From NCBI GenBank assembly GCA_000720995.1, contig JOEL01000062.1, positions 1 through 35,028 of the forward strand: 35,028 nucleotides of DNA, read 5' to 3'. The position numbers and the translations under genes were made by a program. This document shows, piece after piece, positions 15,437 to 23,333 of this stretch (its first letter is position 1; each line of letters opens with the position of its first letter). The notes beneath the pieces are model-generated. The model worked only from the letters and a program-made list of their open reading frames with translations, did not search any database and was not told the DNA's origin. This DNA is from Streptomyces celluloflavus (GTDB lineage Bacteria > Actinomycetota > Actinomycetes > Streptomycetales > Streptomycetaceae).

Positions 15437-15499
15437 CAGGTCGCTCAGGTCTCTCAAATCCCTCAGATCTCTGAGGTCGATCGGGTCGCTCAGATCTCG
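15437..15499. repeat. Seven-unit 9-bp tandem repeat between ADH and SDR genes
   Basis: Units of nine bases begin at 15437: CAGGTCGCT, CAGGTCTCT, CAAATCCCT, CAGATCTCT, GAGGTCGAT, CGGGTCGCT, CAGATCTCG. The array fills the gap between the two genes, covers the dehydrogenase stop codon and last codons, and ends next to the SDR ribosome site. Confidence 0.8.
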
Positions 15500-16566
15500 A
15501 TGCAGGTGCGCAGCGCGGTGCCGGTGCGCATCTGGTCGACGGCGTCGTTGACCTCGTCGAGCCGTACCCGGTGGGTGATCATGCCTTCGAGGTCGATCCG
15601 GCCGGCCCGCCACAGGGCGATGGCCCGCTCGTAGGAGCGCAACACGTCGGCGCCGCCGTACAGCGACGGCAGAATCCGCTTCTCGTCGAAGAACAGCTCG
15701 AACATATTGACCTGGAAGGTGTCGTCCAGGGCGCCCGCGCCGACGATGCACAGGGTGCCGCCGCGCCGGGTCATCTCGTAGGCGGTGCGGGCGGTGGCGG
15801 ACTTGCCGACCACCTCGAAGACGTAGTCGAAGCCCTCCCCCGCGGTGATCCGGGCCTTGGCGTCGGCGAACTCCTCGGGGGCGAGTGCCTCGGTGGCGCC
15901 GAAGCGCAGCGCGGCCTCGCGGCGGGCGGCCACCGGGTCGACGGCGATGATCTGGGCCGCGCCACCGGCCCGCGCGCCCTGAATGGTGGCGATACCGACG
16001 CCGCCGCAGCCGATCACCGCGACCGAGGACCCGGCTTCCACCCGGGCGGTGTTGAGGGCCGCGCCGAGCCCGGTGGTGACACCGCAGCCGATCAGTGCGG
16101 CGATCTCGTACGGGACGTCGTCCGGGATCGGGACCGCGCAGTTGGCGGCGACGACGACCTCCTCGGCGAAGGTGCCGGTACCGGCGAAGCCGAAGACCTC
16201 CCCGCCGGCGCGCCGGAAGTTGGGTGTACCGGCGTTCAGGAAGCCCGCCAGGCACAGGTGGGTCTGGCCGCGCTTGCAGGACGCGCAGCTGCCGCAGGCG
16301 GGCAGCCAGCACATCAGCACCCGATCGCCCTGGTGGAGGCCGGTGACGCCGTCGCCGACGTCGAGGATCTCGCCGGCGCCCTCGTGCCCGGGGACGAAGG
16401 GGGCGGGCTGCGGCAGCACCCCGCTCATCGCGGAGAGGTCGGAGTGGCACAGTCCGGTCGCCCGTACCCGCATCCTGACCTTGCCGGGCCCGAAGCCCAC
16501 CGCCTCGACGTCGTCGAGGACTTCGAGGGTTTCCTGTCCTGTCTCGTGCAGTACGGCTGCGCGCAC
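15490..16566 (-). CDS. Zinc-dependent alcohol dehydrogenase (MDR family)
   Basis: A 358-residue medium-chain dehydrogenase. The catalytic-zinc region TGLCHSDLSAMSG and GHEGAGEILDVGDGV, the structural-zinc cysteines in CGSCASCKRGQTHLC and the Rossmann motif GCGGVGIATIQGARAGG are intact. This is the class III-like group often called S-(hydroxymethyl)mycothiol or aryl-alcohol dehydrogenase in actinobacteria. GTG 16566 is chosen because GAGGAG lies seven bases upstream; an in-frame ATG at 16599 would add eleven residues without a ribosome site. Placed between a MaoC hydratase and a hydroxyacyl-CoA dehydrogenase, it probably oxidises an alcohol or aldehyde of the same lipid pathway. The exact substrate is unknown. 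Confidence 0.9.
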   Translation of the reverse strand: MRAAVLHETGQETLEVLDDVEAVGFGPGKVRMRVRATGLCHSDLSAMSGVLPQPAPFVPGHEGAGEILDVGDGVTGLHQGDRVLMCWLPACGSCASCKRGQTHLCLAGFLNAGTPNFRRAGGEVFGFAGTGTFAEEVVVAANCAVPIPDDVPYEIAALIGCGVTTGLGAALNTARVEAGSSVAVIGCGGVGIATIQGARAGGAAQIIAVDPVAARREAALRFGATEALAPEEFADAKARITAGEGFDYVFEVVGKSATARTAYEMTRRGGTLCIVGAGALDDTFQVNMFELFFDEKRILPSLYGGADVLRSYERAIALWRAGRIDLEGMITHRVRLDEVNDAVDQMRTGTALRTCIEI

Positions 16567-16608
16567 GGTGCGGCTCCTCTTGTACGTACGTACGGACATG
16601 TGCGGGGT

Positions 16609-16664
16609 GGGATGAGGTGGGGGCGAACAGAGTGGGGTGAGGTGGGGGCGAGCAGAGTGGGGTG
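16609..16664. repeat. 25-bp tandem duplication in the MaoC-ADH gap
   Basis: Units 16609-16633 and 16634-16658 differ at two positions and are followed by the start of a third. They lie 5' of the alcohol dehydrogenase ribosome site. The same gap holds a TACGTACGTACG stretch (16583-16594). Confidence 0.75.
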
Positions 16665-16686
16665 GCGGTCGTATGCGCCGGGTGCG

Positions 16687-17583
16687 TCAGGTGTGGTCGA
16701 TGACGGTGTCGGCGAGGACCGGGGCGTCGTCGCGGTCGGCGGCGGTGACCGCCACCTGGATGCGGCCGGGCTCCGGTGCCTCGCGCCAGATCCGCAGGCG
16801 CAGCGTCTCGCCGGGGAAGACGACGCCCGCGAAGCGGGTGGTGTACGCGCGGACGCGGGAGACGTCGCCGCCCAGCGCCAGGTCGACGACGGCCTTGAGG
16901 GTGACGCCGTACGAGCACAGACCGTGCAGGATCGGCCGGTCGAAGCCGGCGAGCCGGGCGAAGTCCGGGTCGGCGTGCAACGGGTTCCAGTCGCCGGAGA
17001 GGCGGTAGAGCAGCGCCTGGTCCTCACGCAGGTACCGCTCGGCGGTCAGGTCGGGGGCGCGCGAGGGGAGTTCGAGGCGTGTGGCGGGGCCGCGCGCACC
17101 GCCGAAGCCGCCCTCGCCGCGCACGAAGATCTGGGTGTCGCAGGTCCACAGCGGACCGTCCTGGTCGGCGACTTCGGAACGGAGCACGATGACGGCGGCG
17201 TTGCTCCGGGTGTGCCCCTTGTCGTAGACGGCGGGGACGGTGGAGGTCTGGGTGGCGCGGCCGCTCACCGGGAGCGGGCGGTGCACGGTGACGCTCTGGC
17301 CGCCGTGCAGGACGGCGGCCAGCTCGACGTCGATGCCGGGGGCGGAGAGCCCGCCGGCCAGCGCCATACCGCCGCCCGCGACGGTGGCGAAGCTGGGCAG
17401 TACGTGCAGCGCGCGCTCCAGGGTGTAGCGCAGTTCGCCGGGGTCGGTGGCGGGGTGCGGTTTCTCCGGGGTGGCCGCGCCGGCGCCGATGCCCAGGTGG
17501 TAGAGCTGGACGTCCTTGTGGTCCCAGGCGAGTTCGGTGGTCCGCGGCTCGGCGGAGGTGGCCTTGGCGGCGTCGATGGGCAT
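16687..17583 (-). CDS. Double-hotdog MaoC enoyl-CoA hydratase, ChsH3/Hsd4B-like
   Basis: A 298-residue hydratase with two hotdog domains. The C-terminal one carries the hydratase-2 motif NPLHADPDFARLAGFDRPILHGL (Asp and His catalytic, about residues 198-220). The N-terminal half, including WDHKDVQLYHLGIGAG and FATVAGGG, is the degenerate partner fold. This matches eukaryotic-type (R)-specific 2-enoyl-CoA hydratases and mycobacterial Rv3538 (Hsd4B/ChsH3), which hydrates sterol side-chain enoyl-CoA; the comparison is from memory. Start ATG 17583 has GAAGGAG upstream. It heads the operon MaoC-ADH-SDR, and a KstR-like palindrome lies about 108 bases upstream. Confidence 0.9.
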   Translation of the reverse strand: MPIDAAKATSAEPRTTELAWDHKDVQLYHLGIGAGAATPEKPHPATDPGELRYTLERALHVLPSFATVAGGGMALAGGLSAPGIDVELAAVLHGGQSVTVHRPLPVSGRATQTSTVPAVYDKGHTRSNAAVIVLRSEVADQDGPLWTCDTQIFVRGEGGFGGARGPATRLELPSRAPDLTAERYLREDQALLYRLSGDWNPLHADPDFARLAGFDRPILHGLCSYGVTLKAVVDLALGGDVSRVRAYTTRFAGVVFPGETLRLRIWREAPEPGRIQVAVTAADRDDAPVLADTVIDHT

Positions 17584-17690
17584 GGGGCGGTCGCTCCTTC
17601 ACCACGGTGTGAGACCCCGGCCCGGCCGTCCGCACCGTCGGCCGCGCCGGGGTCGTTTCTGGTCGGCCCGGCCGCGCCCCACACACACTT

Positions 17691-17706
17691 CTAGAACGCG
17701 TTCTAG
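17691..17706. promoter_or_regulatory. KstR-like operator (16-bp perfect palindrome)
   Basis: CTAGAACGCGTTCTAG is a perfect palindrome. Its 14-base core TAGAACGCGTTCTA (17692-17705) fits the published KstR consensus TnnAACnnGTTnnA. It lies in the divergent region between the MaoC operon and the ABC transporter operon, and a matching site precedes the acyl-CoA dehydrogenase at 26764. Confidence 0.7.
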
Positions 17707-17753
17707 CCGATGGCACTCATGTATAGCCGATCCGCCCGGCGCCCGGAAGTCCC

Positions 17754-17803
17754 CTGACACCATGTCAGATACGGGCTCCCGACAGGCACCATGACATTTG
17801 TCA
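17754..17803 (+). promoter_or_regulatory. Two TGACA/TGTCA inverted repeats before the ABC-HK-RR operon
   Basis: CTGACA-CCA-TGTCAG (17754-17768) and TGACA-TT-TGTCA (17792-17803) are both perfect and sit 60-110 bases upstream of the ATPase start. They are plausible autoregulatory sites for the NarL-type response regulator at the end of the operon. Confidence 0.6.
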
Positions 17804-17863
17804 GGGGTGATCGCATACATTCGCATCTGCCGCGGCCGGGTAACTCTGCGTAGCGTCGACAAC

Positions 17864-18841
17864 ATGACGACAACAGGCGTACGAGAGGCGGCCGGACCGG
17901 TGAGCCGCCCGCGGAGTGCGGGTGGCACGGCGGCGGTGGCGTTCTCCGGGGTCACCCGGAGTTACGGTGCGGTCCGCGCGGTGGACGGGCTGGATCTGAC
18001 GATCGGCAGCGGCGAGACGGTGGCGCTGCTCGGCCGCAACGGCGCCGGGAAGTCCACCACCATCAGCATGCTGCTGGGGCTGCTGCCGCCCGGTTCGGGG
18101 ACGGTGCGGCTGTTCGGCGAGGAGCCCCGGGCGGCGGTGCGGGCGGGCCGGGTGGGGGCCATGCTCCAGGACGGCAAGCCCATCCCGCGGGTCACCGTCC
18201 GCGAACTGGTCGCCTTCGTCGCCGCCACCTACCCCCGCCCCATGCGGGTGGCGGAGGCCCTGGAGCTGGCGGGCCTGGGGGCCTTCGCCGACCGCCGGGT
18301 GGACCGGCTGTCCGGCGGGCAGGCCCAGCGGGTCCGCTTCGCGGTGGCGCTGGCCGGCAACCCCGGACTGCTGGTGCTGGACGAGCCGACCGCGGCGCTG
18401 GACGTCGAGGCCCGGCGGACGTTCTGGCGCGCCATGCGGGCCTACGCGCGGCGCGGCAACACCCTCCTGTTCTCCACCCACTATCTGGAGGAGGCGGACG
18501 ACAACGCCGACCGGATCGTGGTGATCGACCGCGGCCGGGTGACCGCGGACGGCAGCGGCGAGGAGATAAAGCGGCGGGCCGGCGGAGCGCTGGTCTCGTT
18601 CGAACTCGCGGGCGCGCCGGCCGGGCGGCTGCCGGAGCTGCCCGGGGTGACCGCGGTCGAGGTGCGCGGTGACCGCGCGCTGCTGCGCACCGCGGACTCC
18701 GACGCGACGGTCCTGGCGCTGGCCGGGCTCGGCCTCGTCCGCGGTCTGGAGGTCGCGCCCGCCAGCCTGGAGGACGCGTTCCTGCTGCTCACCGCCGCCC
18801 CGGCCGACGCCGGCGGCCCGTCCCCGGAGGAGACCGTCTGA
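17864..18841 (+). CDS. ABC transporter ATP-binding protein
   Basis: A 325-residue ATPase of the ABC-2 drug-export type. Visible motifs are Walker A GRNGAGKST (about residues 59-67), a Q-loop in MLQDGKPIPRVTV, the signature LSGGQAQR, Walker B LLVLDEP and the H-loop STHYLEE. The C-terminal 90 residues form the accessory domain usual for DrrA/CcmA-like exporters. ATG 17864 is preferred over an upstream start at 17798, which would lie in the operator region. Its stop shares one base with the permease ATG (TGATG). With the permease, a histidine kinase and a response regulator it makes a four-gene operon typical of Streptomyces antibiotic-sensing export systems. Confidence 0.93.
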   Translation: MTTTGVREAAGPVSRPRSAGGTAAVAFSGVTRSYGAVRAVDGLDLTIGSGETVALLGRNGAGKSTTISMLLGLLPPGSGTVRLFGEEPRAAVRAGRVGAMLQDGKPIPRVTVRELVAFVAATYPRPMRVAEALELAGLGAFADRRVDRLSGGQAQRVRFAVALAGNPGLLVLDEPTAALDVEARRTFWRAMRAYARRGNTLLFSTHYLEEADDNADRIVVIDRGRVTADGSGEEIKRRAGGALVSFELAGAPAGRLPELPGVTAVEVRGDRALLRTADSDATVLALAGLGLVRGLEVAPASLEDAFLLLTAAPADAGGPSPEETV

Positions 18842-19569
18842 TGCTCGACTACATCCGCCTCGAAGTGCGCCGCACGCTGCGCGACAAGTCCTTCGTCCTC
18901 TTCGGTATCGGGATGCCGGTGCTGATGTATCTGCTGTTCACCCGCATCGCGGCCGGCCCCGGCGGCGCCGACGCGGAGTGGAAGGTCTCCGCGATGGTGG
19001 GGATGGCCGCGTACGGCGCGCTGGGCGCCGCGATCGGCACCGGCACCGGTGTCGCCGAGGACAAGAGCCTGGGCTGGCTGCGGCAGCTGCGGAGCACACC
19101 GCTGAGCCCGGCGCGGGTGGTGGTCGGCCGCGGGCTGACCGGTTCGGTCACGGTGCTGCCCGCCATCGTGTCGGTGCTGCTGGCGGGCGGGCTGGTCAAC
19201 GGCGTCCGGATGCCGGTGTGGCAGTGGGCCGCGCTGATCGTGCTGCTGTGGATCGGCACCACGCCCTTCACCCTGCTCGGCCTCGGCAACGGCTACCGCC
19301 TCTCCTCGCAGGCCACCGGCCTGGTCAACACCGGCTGTCTGCTGCTGCTCTCGATAGTCGGCGGTCTGTGGTTCCCGGTGGCGGCGTTCCCCGACTGGCT
19401 GCGTTCGCTCGCCGTCTGGACGCCCGCCAACCGCTTCGCCGACCTCGGGCAGAGCGTCACGCACGGCAGCGCGCCGGGCGTCACCACCGTGGCGGTGCTG
19501 GCCGCGTGGCTGGCGCTGTTCGGCGGATACGCGGTGTACGCGTACCGTCGGGCCGCACGCACGGTGTGA
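18841..19569 (+). CDS. ABC-2 type permease
   Basis: A 242-residue membrane permease with about six hydrophobic helices, e.g. SFVLFGIGMPVLMYLLFTR (about residues 17-35), VTVLPAIVSVLLAGGLVNG, WAALIVLLWIGTTPFTLLGLG, TGCLLLLSIVGGLWFPVAAF and VAVLAAWLALFGGYAVYAY. It lacks an ATP-binding domain and must pair with the ATPase encoded just upstream. The N-terminal LDYIRLEVRRTLRDKSF is typical of ABC-2 exporters. Start and stop codons overlap its neighbours by one base each (TGATG), so the four genes are translationally linked. The substrate is unknown, but antimicrobial peptide or lipid export is common for this operon type. Confidence 0.92.
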   Translation: MLDYIRLEVRRTLRDKSFVLFGIGMPVLMYLLFTRIAAGPGGADAEWKVSAMVGMAAYGALGAAIGTGTGVAEDKSLGWLRQLRSTPLSPARVVVGRGLTGSVTVLPAIVSVLLAGGLVNGVRMPVWQWAALIVLLWIGTTPFTLLGLGNGYRLSSQATGLVNTGCLLLLSIVGGLWFPVAAFPDWLRSLAVWTPANRFADLGQSVTHGSAPGVTTVAVLAAWLALFGGYAVYAYRRAARTV

Positions 19570-20957
19570 TGTACGAGGACAAGGACCGGGAAACGGCAGT
19601 GCGGAACACACGGGAACGGGGCTGCGCCAAGGGCCCCTGGGGCAGGGGTGCCCGGGGCGGCGCGGACGACGGTCCGGGCGAGCCGGGGTGGCCGGAGCCG
19701 GAGCCCGGCAAGGGGCCGGGCCGGTACACCTTCCTGCCCTGGCTGCTGCTGGGCCTGGGCGCGTTCTCCCACATCATCCAGGGGAGGTCGGGCAACCCCT
19801 GGCTGGCCGGCGCCGCTCTCCTCGCCTTCAACTCCCTCTACATCAGCGTCGTCTTCGCCTCCTTCGACCCCCGGCGACGCGACACCCGGTATCCGCTCTA
19901 CGCCCTGGGCGCGCTGACCGTGCTCACCTACGCCGTCGCGCTCGGTTTCGGCGGCACCTGGTTCCTGTTCTTCCCGCTGCTGTCGCTGGCCTCCGGCACG
20001 GTGCGGGCCCTGCGCGGCAAGAAGCTCGGCCTGTGGCTGATCGCGCTCAGTTGCTCGGCCGGGGTTCTGGCGGGCCTGCGCGGTGACGAGCCCTGGGGCT
20101 CGTTCGGCGTCGGGTACGGCACCTTCCTGTCCGGCATGGTGACGGCGACGGTCCTGAGCCTGTTCGACACCATCAACGAGCTGAAGGCCACCCGGCAGGA
20201 GCTGGCCCGCAGCGCCGTGGAGAAGGAGCGGCTGCGGTTCTCCCGCGATCTGCACGATCTGCTGGGGCACACGCTGTCCGTGGTGGTGGTCAAGGCCGAG
20301 GCGGTCCGCCGGCTGGCGCCGCGCGATCTGGACAAGGCGCTCGCACAGGCCGCCGATATCGAGGCGGTCGGCCGGCAGGCGCTGACCGAGATCCGGGAGG
20401 CGGTCACCGGCTATCGCGAGGGCAGCCTCGCCACCGAGCTGGACCGGGCCCGTTCGGCGCTGGAGGCGGCCGGGATCGAACCGGTCGTGCGGCAGTCGGG
20501 GCCACCGCTGCCGCCGCAGGCCGGGGCGCTGCTGGGCTGGGTGGTCCGCGAGGGCGTCACCAACGCCGTCCGGCACAGCGGCGCGACCCGCTGCGAGATC
20601 GAGGTGCGCGCCGACGCCGAACGGGTCCGGCTGACGCTCACGGACGACGGCCGCGGCCCCGTCGGCACCGGTCCCGCTCCGGTCCCCGGCCAGGACGGGC
20701 GGCGTGGCCACGGTCCGCACTGGTACGCCGAGGACGGCCGGGGCGGCGCGGGGGCGGCGGACGGCGGGCCCGGTGCGCGGGGGGAGCACGGCGCGGGCCC
20801 GGTGGGCGGTACGGGTCTGAAGGGGCTGGCCGAACGGCTGGCCGTGGTGGGTGGCACGCTGACGAGCGGCCCCGACGGCCGGCACGGCTTCCGGGTCGTG
20901 GCCGAGCTGCCGGTGGACACGGTCGAGATGACGGATGTGGCGGAGGTGGCCAGGTGA
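19569..20957 (+). CDS. NarL-type (HisKA_3) sensor histidine kinase
   Basis: A 462-residue kinase. After a Gly/Glu-rich cytoplasmic leader (about 1-52) come five or six transmembrane helices (about 55-205) with almost no extracellular domain, an intramembrane-sensing layout like DesK. The dimerisation/phosphoacceptor helix contains DLHDLLGHTLS with the His near residue 234. The ATPase domain has NAVRHS and LTDDGRG, and GTGLKGLAER follows. A 40-residue Gly-rich insertion (about 375-415) separates the last two motifs. It probably senses the membrane state or the cargo of the co-encoded transporter. It overlaps the permease by one base and the response regulator by four (GTGA). Confidence 0.92.
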   Translation: MYEDKDRETAVRNTRERGCAKGPWGRGARGGADDGPGEPGWPEPEPGKGPGRYTFLPWLLLGLGAFSHIIQGRSGNPWLAGAALLAFNSLYISVVFASFDPRRRDTRYPLYALGALTVLTYAVALGFGGTWFLFFPLLSLASGTVRALRGKKLGLWLIALSCSAGVLAGLRGDEPWGSFGVGYGTFLSGMVTATVLSLFDTINELKATRQELARSAVEKERLRFSRDLHDLLGHTLSVVVVKAEAVRRLAPRDLDKALAQAADIEAVGRQALTEIREAVTGYREGSLATELDRARSALEAAGIEPVVRQSGPPLPPQAGALLGWVVREGVTNAVRHSGATRCEIEVRADAERVRLTLTDDGRGPVGTGPAPVPGQDGRRGHGPHWYAEDGRGGAGAADGGPGARGEHGAGPVGGTGLKGLAERLAVVGGTLTSGPDGRHGFRVVAELPVDTVEMTDVAEVAR

Positions 20958-21559
20958 TCAAGCTCCTGTTGGCCGAGGACCAGGGAATGATGCGGGGCGC
21001 GCTGGCGCTGCTGCTCGACCTGGAGGAGGACATGGAGGTGGTGGCCCAGGTCCCGGCGGGCGATCAGATCGTCGACGCCGCCCTGGCGGCCCGGCCCGAT
21101 GTCGCGCTGCTGGACATCGAGTTGCCCGGCCGCAGCGGTCTGGACGCCGCGGCCGATCTGCGCGACCGGCTGCCGTCCTGCAAGGTGCTGATCGTGACGA
21201 CGTTCGGCCGGCCCGGCTATCTGCGGCGGGCGATGGAGGCGGGGGCGTCCGGGTTCCTGGTCAAGGACGGCCCGGTGGAGGATCTGGCGGCGGCGGTCCG
21301 GCGGGTGCTGGCCGGTGAGCGGGTCATCGACCCGGGGCTGGCCGCGGCGGCGCTGAGCGCCGGGCCCAATCCGCTCACCCCGCGCGAGCGCGATGTGCTC
21401 ACCGCGGCGGTGGACGGTGCGACGGTCGCCGATATCGCCGGCAAGCTGCATCTGTCCCAGGCCACCGTCCGCAACTACCTCTCGGCGGCCATCGGCAAGA
21501 CCGGCACCCGCAACCGCATGGAGGCGGTACGGGCCGCCCGCCGCAACGGCTGGCTGTAG
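20954..21559 (+). CDS. NarL/FixJ-family response regulator
   Basis: A 201-residue regulator. The receiver domain (about 1-118) has the acidic pair in LLAEDQGMMRG, the phospho-Asp in VALLDIELPG and the Lys in GFLVKDG. A LuxR-type HTH occupies the C-terminus (about 135-198) with LTPRERDVLTAAVDGATVAD and LHLSQATVRNYLSAAIGKTG. GTG 20954 overlaps the kinase stop as GTGA. It is probably the cognate partner of that kinase and the likely binder of the two TGACA/TGTCA repeats before the operon. The DesK/DesR pair of Bacillus is the best-known relative of this arrangement; the effector here may be drug or lipid stress. Confidence 0.94.
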   Translation: MIKLLLAEDQGMMRGALALLLDLEEDMEVVAQVPAGDQIVDAALAARPDVALLDIELPGRSGLDAAADLRDRLPSCKVLIVTTFGRPGYLRRAMEAGASGFLVKDGPVEDLAAAVRRVLAGERVIDPGLAAAALSAGPNPLTPRERDVLTAAVDGATVADIAGKLHLSQATVRNYLSAAIGKTGTRNRMEAVRAARRNGWL

Positions 21560-21697
21560 CGGGCGGGGCGGCCCGTACCGGGGAGCGGGCGGGGCGGCGC
21601 CCCTGACCGGCCGCCCCACGACCTCAGTCGCCCCGCCGCCGTCCCCGGCCCCGTACGGGAAGCACCGTCGGCCCCCGCCCCCAACCGCGCGCCCCGT

Positions 21698-23143
21698 TCA
21701 CCCGTGGGCGGCCTCCGCATGCCGCCGGGGCAGCGCGACGATCATCAGCAGGATGCTGCCCAGCAGCACCGCCGCGCCGACATGGAACGCCAGGCCGTAG
21801 CCGCCGGCCAGGGCCGCCGGGTCGTGGCCCCCGGCGATCCGGGAGGCGGCGACCGTGGACAGGACCGACAGGCCCAGCGCGCCGCCCATCTGGCGCGAGG
21901 TGTTCATCAGTCCCGCGACCAGGCCCTGGTCGGCGGGGTCGGCGCCGGACGTGGCGATGGAGGCGATCGGTGTCGCGGTCAGGCCCGCGCCGAGCGACAT
22001 CAGGATGCCGGGGCCCAGGAGCGTGCCGAGGTAGCTGCCGTCGGCGCCCATGGTGCCCTGCCAGAGCATGCCGCACCCGGAGATCACCGCGCCCGTGACG
22101 GCCAGGGTCTTGGCGCCCAGGCGGTGCATGAGCCGTGGTGCGGCCTTCGAGCCCAGGACGATGCAGAGCGAGTGCGGGATGAAGGCCAGCCCGGCCTCCA
22201 GCGGCGAATAGGACAGCACGTTCTGCGTGTACAGGGAGAGGAAGTACCACATGGAGAACATCGCGGCGCCGGCCAGCACCATCGCCGCGTTCGCCGCGGA
22301 GACCGAGCGCAGCCGGAAGAGCCCCAGCGGCATCAGCGGCGCCTTGGTCCGGGCCTCGACGGCGATGAAGACCGCCACGACCACGAGCCCGGCGGCCAGC
22401 GGTACGAGCGCGGCCGCCGACACCCAGCCGTGGGTCTCGGTCTGCACGATGCCGTACGCCACCAGCGCGAGCCCGGCGGTCACCAGCAGCGCGCCGGGCA
22501 CGTCCAGCCGCCGCCCGGTGCGCTGCCGGCTCTCGGTGAGCCACCGCGCCGCACCGGCCAGGACGAGCGCGCCGACCGGCACGTTGATCAGCAGCACCCA
22601 GCGCCAGGACAGGAACTCGGTGAGCACCCCGCCGACCAGGCCGCCCACCGCGCCGCCGCCCGCACCGACCGCCGTCCAGGTGGCTATCGCCCGGGTCCTG
22701 GCCGCGCCCGCCGGGAAGGACGTGGTCAGGATCGTGAGGGTGGCCGGGGAGAGCACGGCCGCGCCGACGCCCTGGACGGTGCGGGCCGCGATCAGCTGCC
22801 AGGGCTCCTGCGCCAGCCCGCCGCCCAGGCTCGCGACCGTGAAGAGCGCCAGGCCGACGACGAAGATCCGCTTGCGGCCGAAGAGGTCCGCGGCCCGGCC
22901 ACCGAGCAGCATGAACCCGGCGAAGGTGATGACATAGGCGTTGACGATCCACTGGAGGCCCAGTTCGCTCAGGCCGAGCCCGGACCGCATGGCGGGCAGC
23001 GCCACATTCACGACGGAGACGTCCAGGACGACGAGGAACTGCCCGGCGCAGACCAGCAGCATCACCAGCCACGCCGGGGCGGCCGAGCGGTTCAGGGTTC
23101 CGGGCGGCGTGGTGGTCCGGGCAGTCGGCAGCATGCCGCCCAT
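21698..23143 (-). CDS. MFS exporter, DHA2 (14-helix) family
   Basis: A 481-residue drug:H+ antiporter-like protein. Hydrophobic helices span nearly the whole sequence, consistent with 14. Family motifs include LDVSVVNVALPAM in helix 1 (motif D1), GGRAADLFGRKRIF (motif A) and ARTVQGVGAAVLSPATLTIL (motif B); WRWVLLINVPVG also fits. Start ATG 23143 (MGGMLPTA) or ATG 23134 is possible; extension to 23311 is basic, non-hydrophobic and unlikely. It lies 190 bases downstream of the thiolase on the same strand, so it may be transcribed with the acyl-CoA dehydrogenase-thiolase operon or separately. Substrate unknown. Confidence 0.92.
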   Translation of the reverse strand: MGGMLPTARTTTPPGTLNRSAAPAWLVMLLVCAGQFLVVLDVSVVNVALPAMRSGLGLSELGLQWIVNAYVITFAGFMLLGGRAADLFGRKRIFVVGLALFTVASLGGGLAQEPWQLIAARTVQGVGAAVLSPATLTILTTSFPAGAARTRAIATWTAVGAGGGAVGGLVGGVLTEFLSWRWVLLINVPVGALVLAGAARWLTESRQRTGRRLDVPGALLVTAGLALVAYGIVQTETHGWVSAAALVPLAAGLVVVAVFIAVEARTKAPLMPLGLFRLRSVSAANAAMVLAGAAMFSMWYFLSLYTQNVLSYSPLEAGLAFIPHSLCIVLGSKAAPRLMHRLGAKTLAVTGAVISGCGMLWQGTMGADGSYLGTLLGPGILMSLGAGLTATPIASIATSGADPADQGLVAGLMNTSRQMGGALGLSVLSTVAASRIAGGHDPAALAGGYGLAFHVGAAVLLGSILLMIVALPRRHAEAAHG

Positions 23144-23333
23144 GCTCGCATTTATCTGATGAACGGCGCATCGGCATATCGGGGTACTCGGCGCACCGGA
23201 CCTCCGTCGCGAGACCCGGGACCTGCGCCGGAGGCCCGGTCGGCCCCCGTCAGCGGCACCCCGGGGCGGGGCGCCGCCGGCGTGCGGCAACTCCCCGCCC
23301 GCACACCGCACTTGACACCGGCCGGCACCGGCG

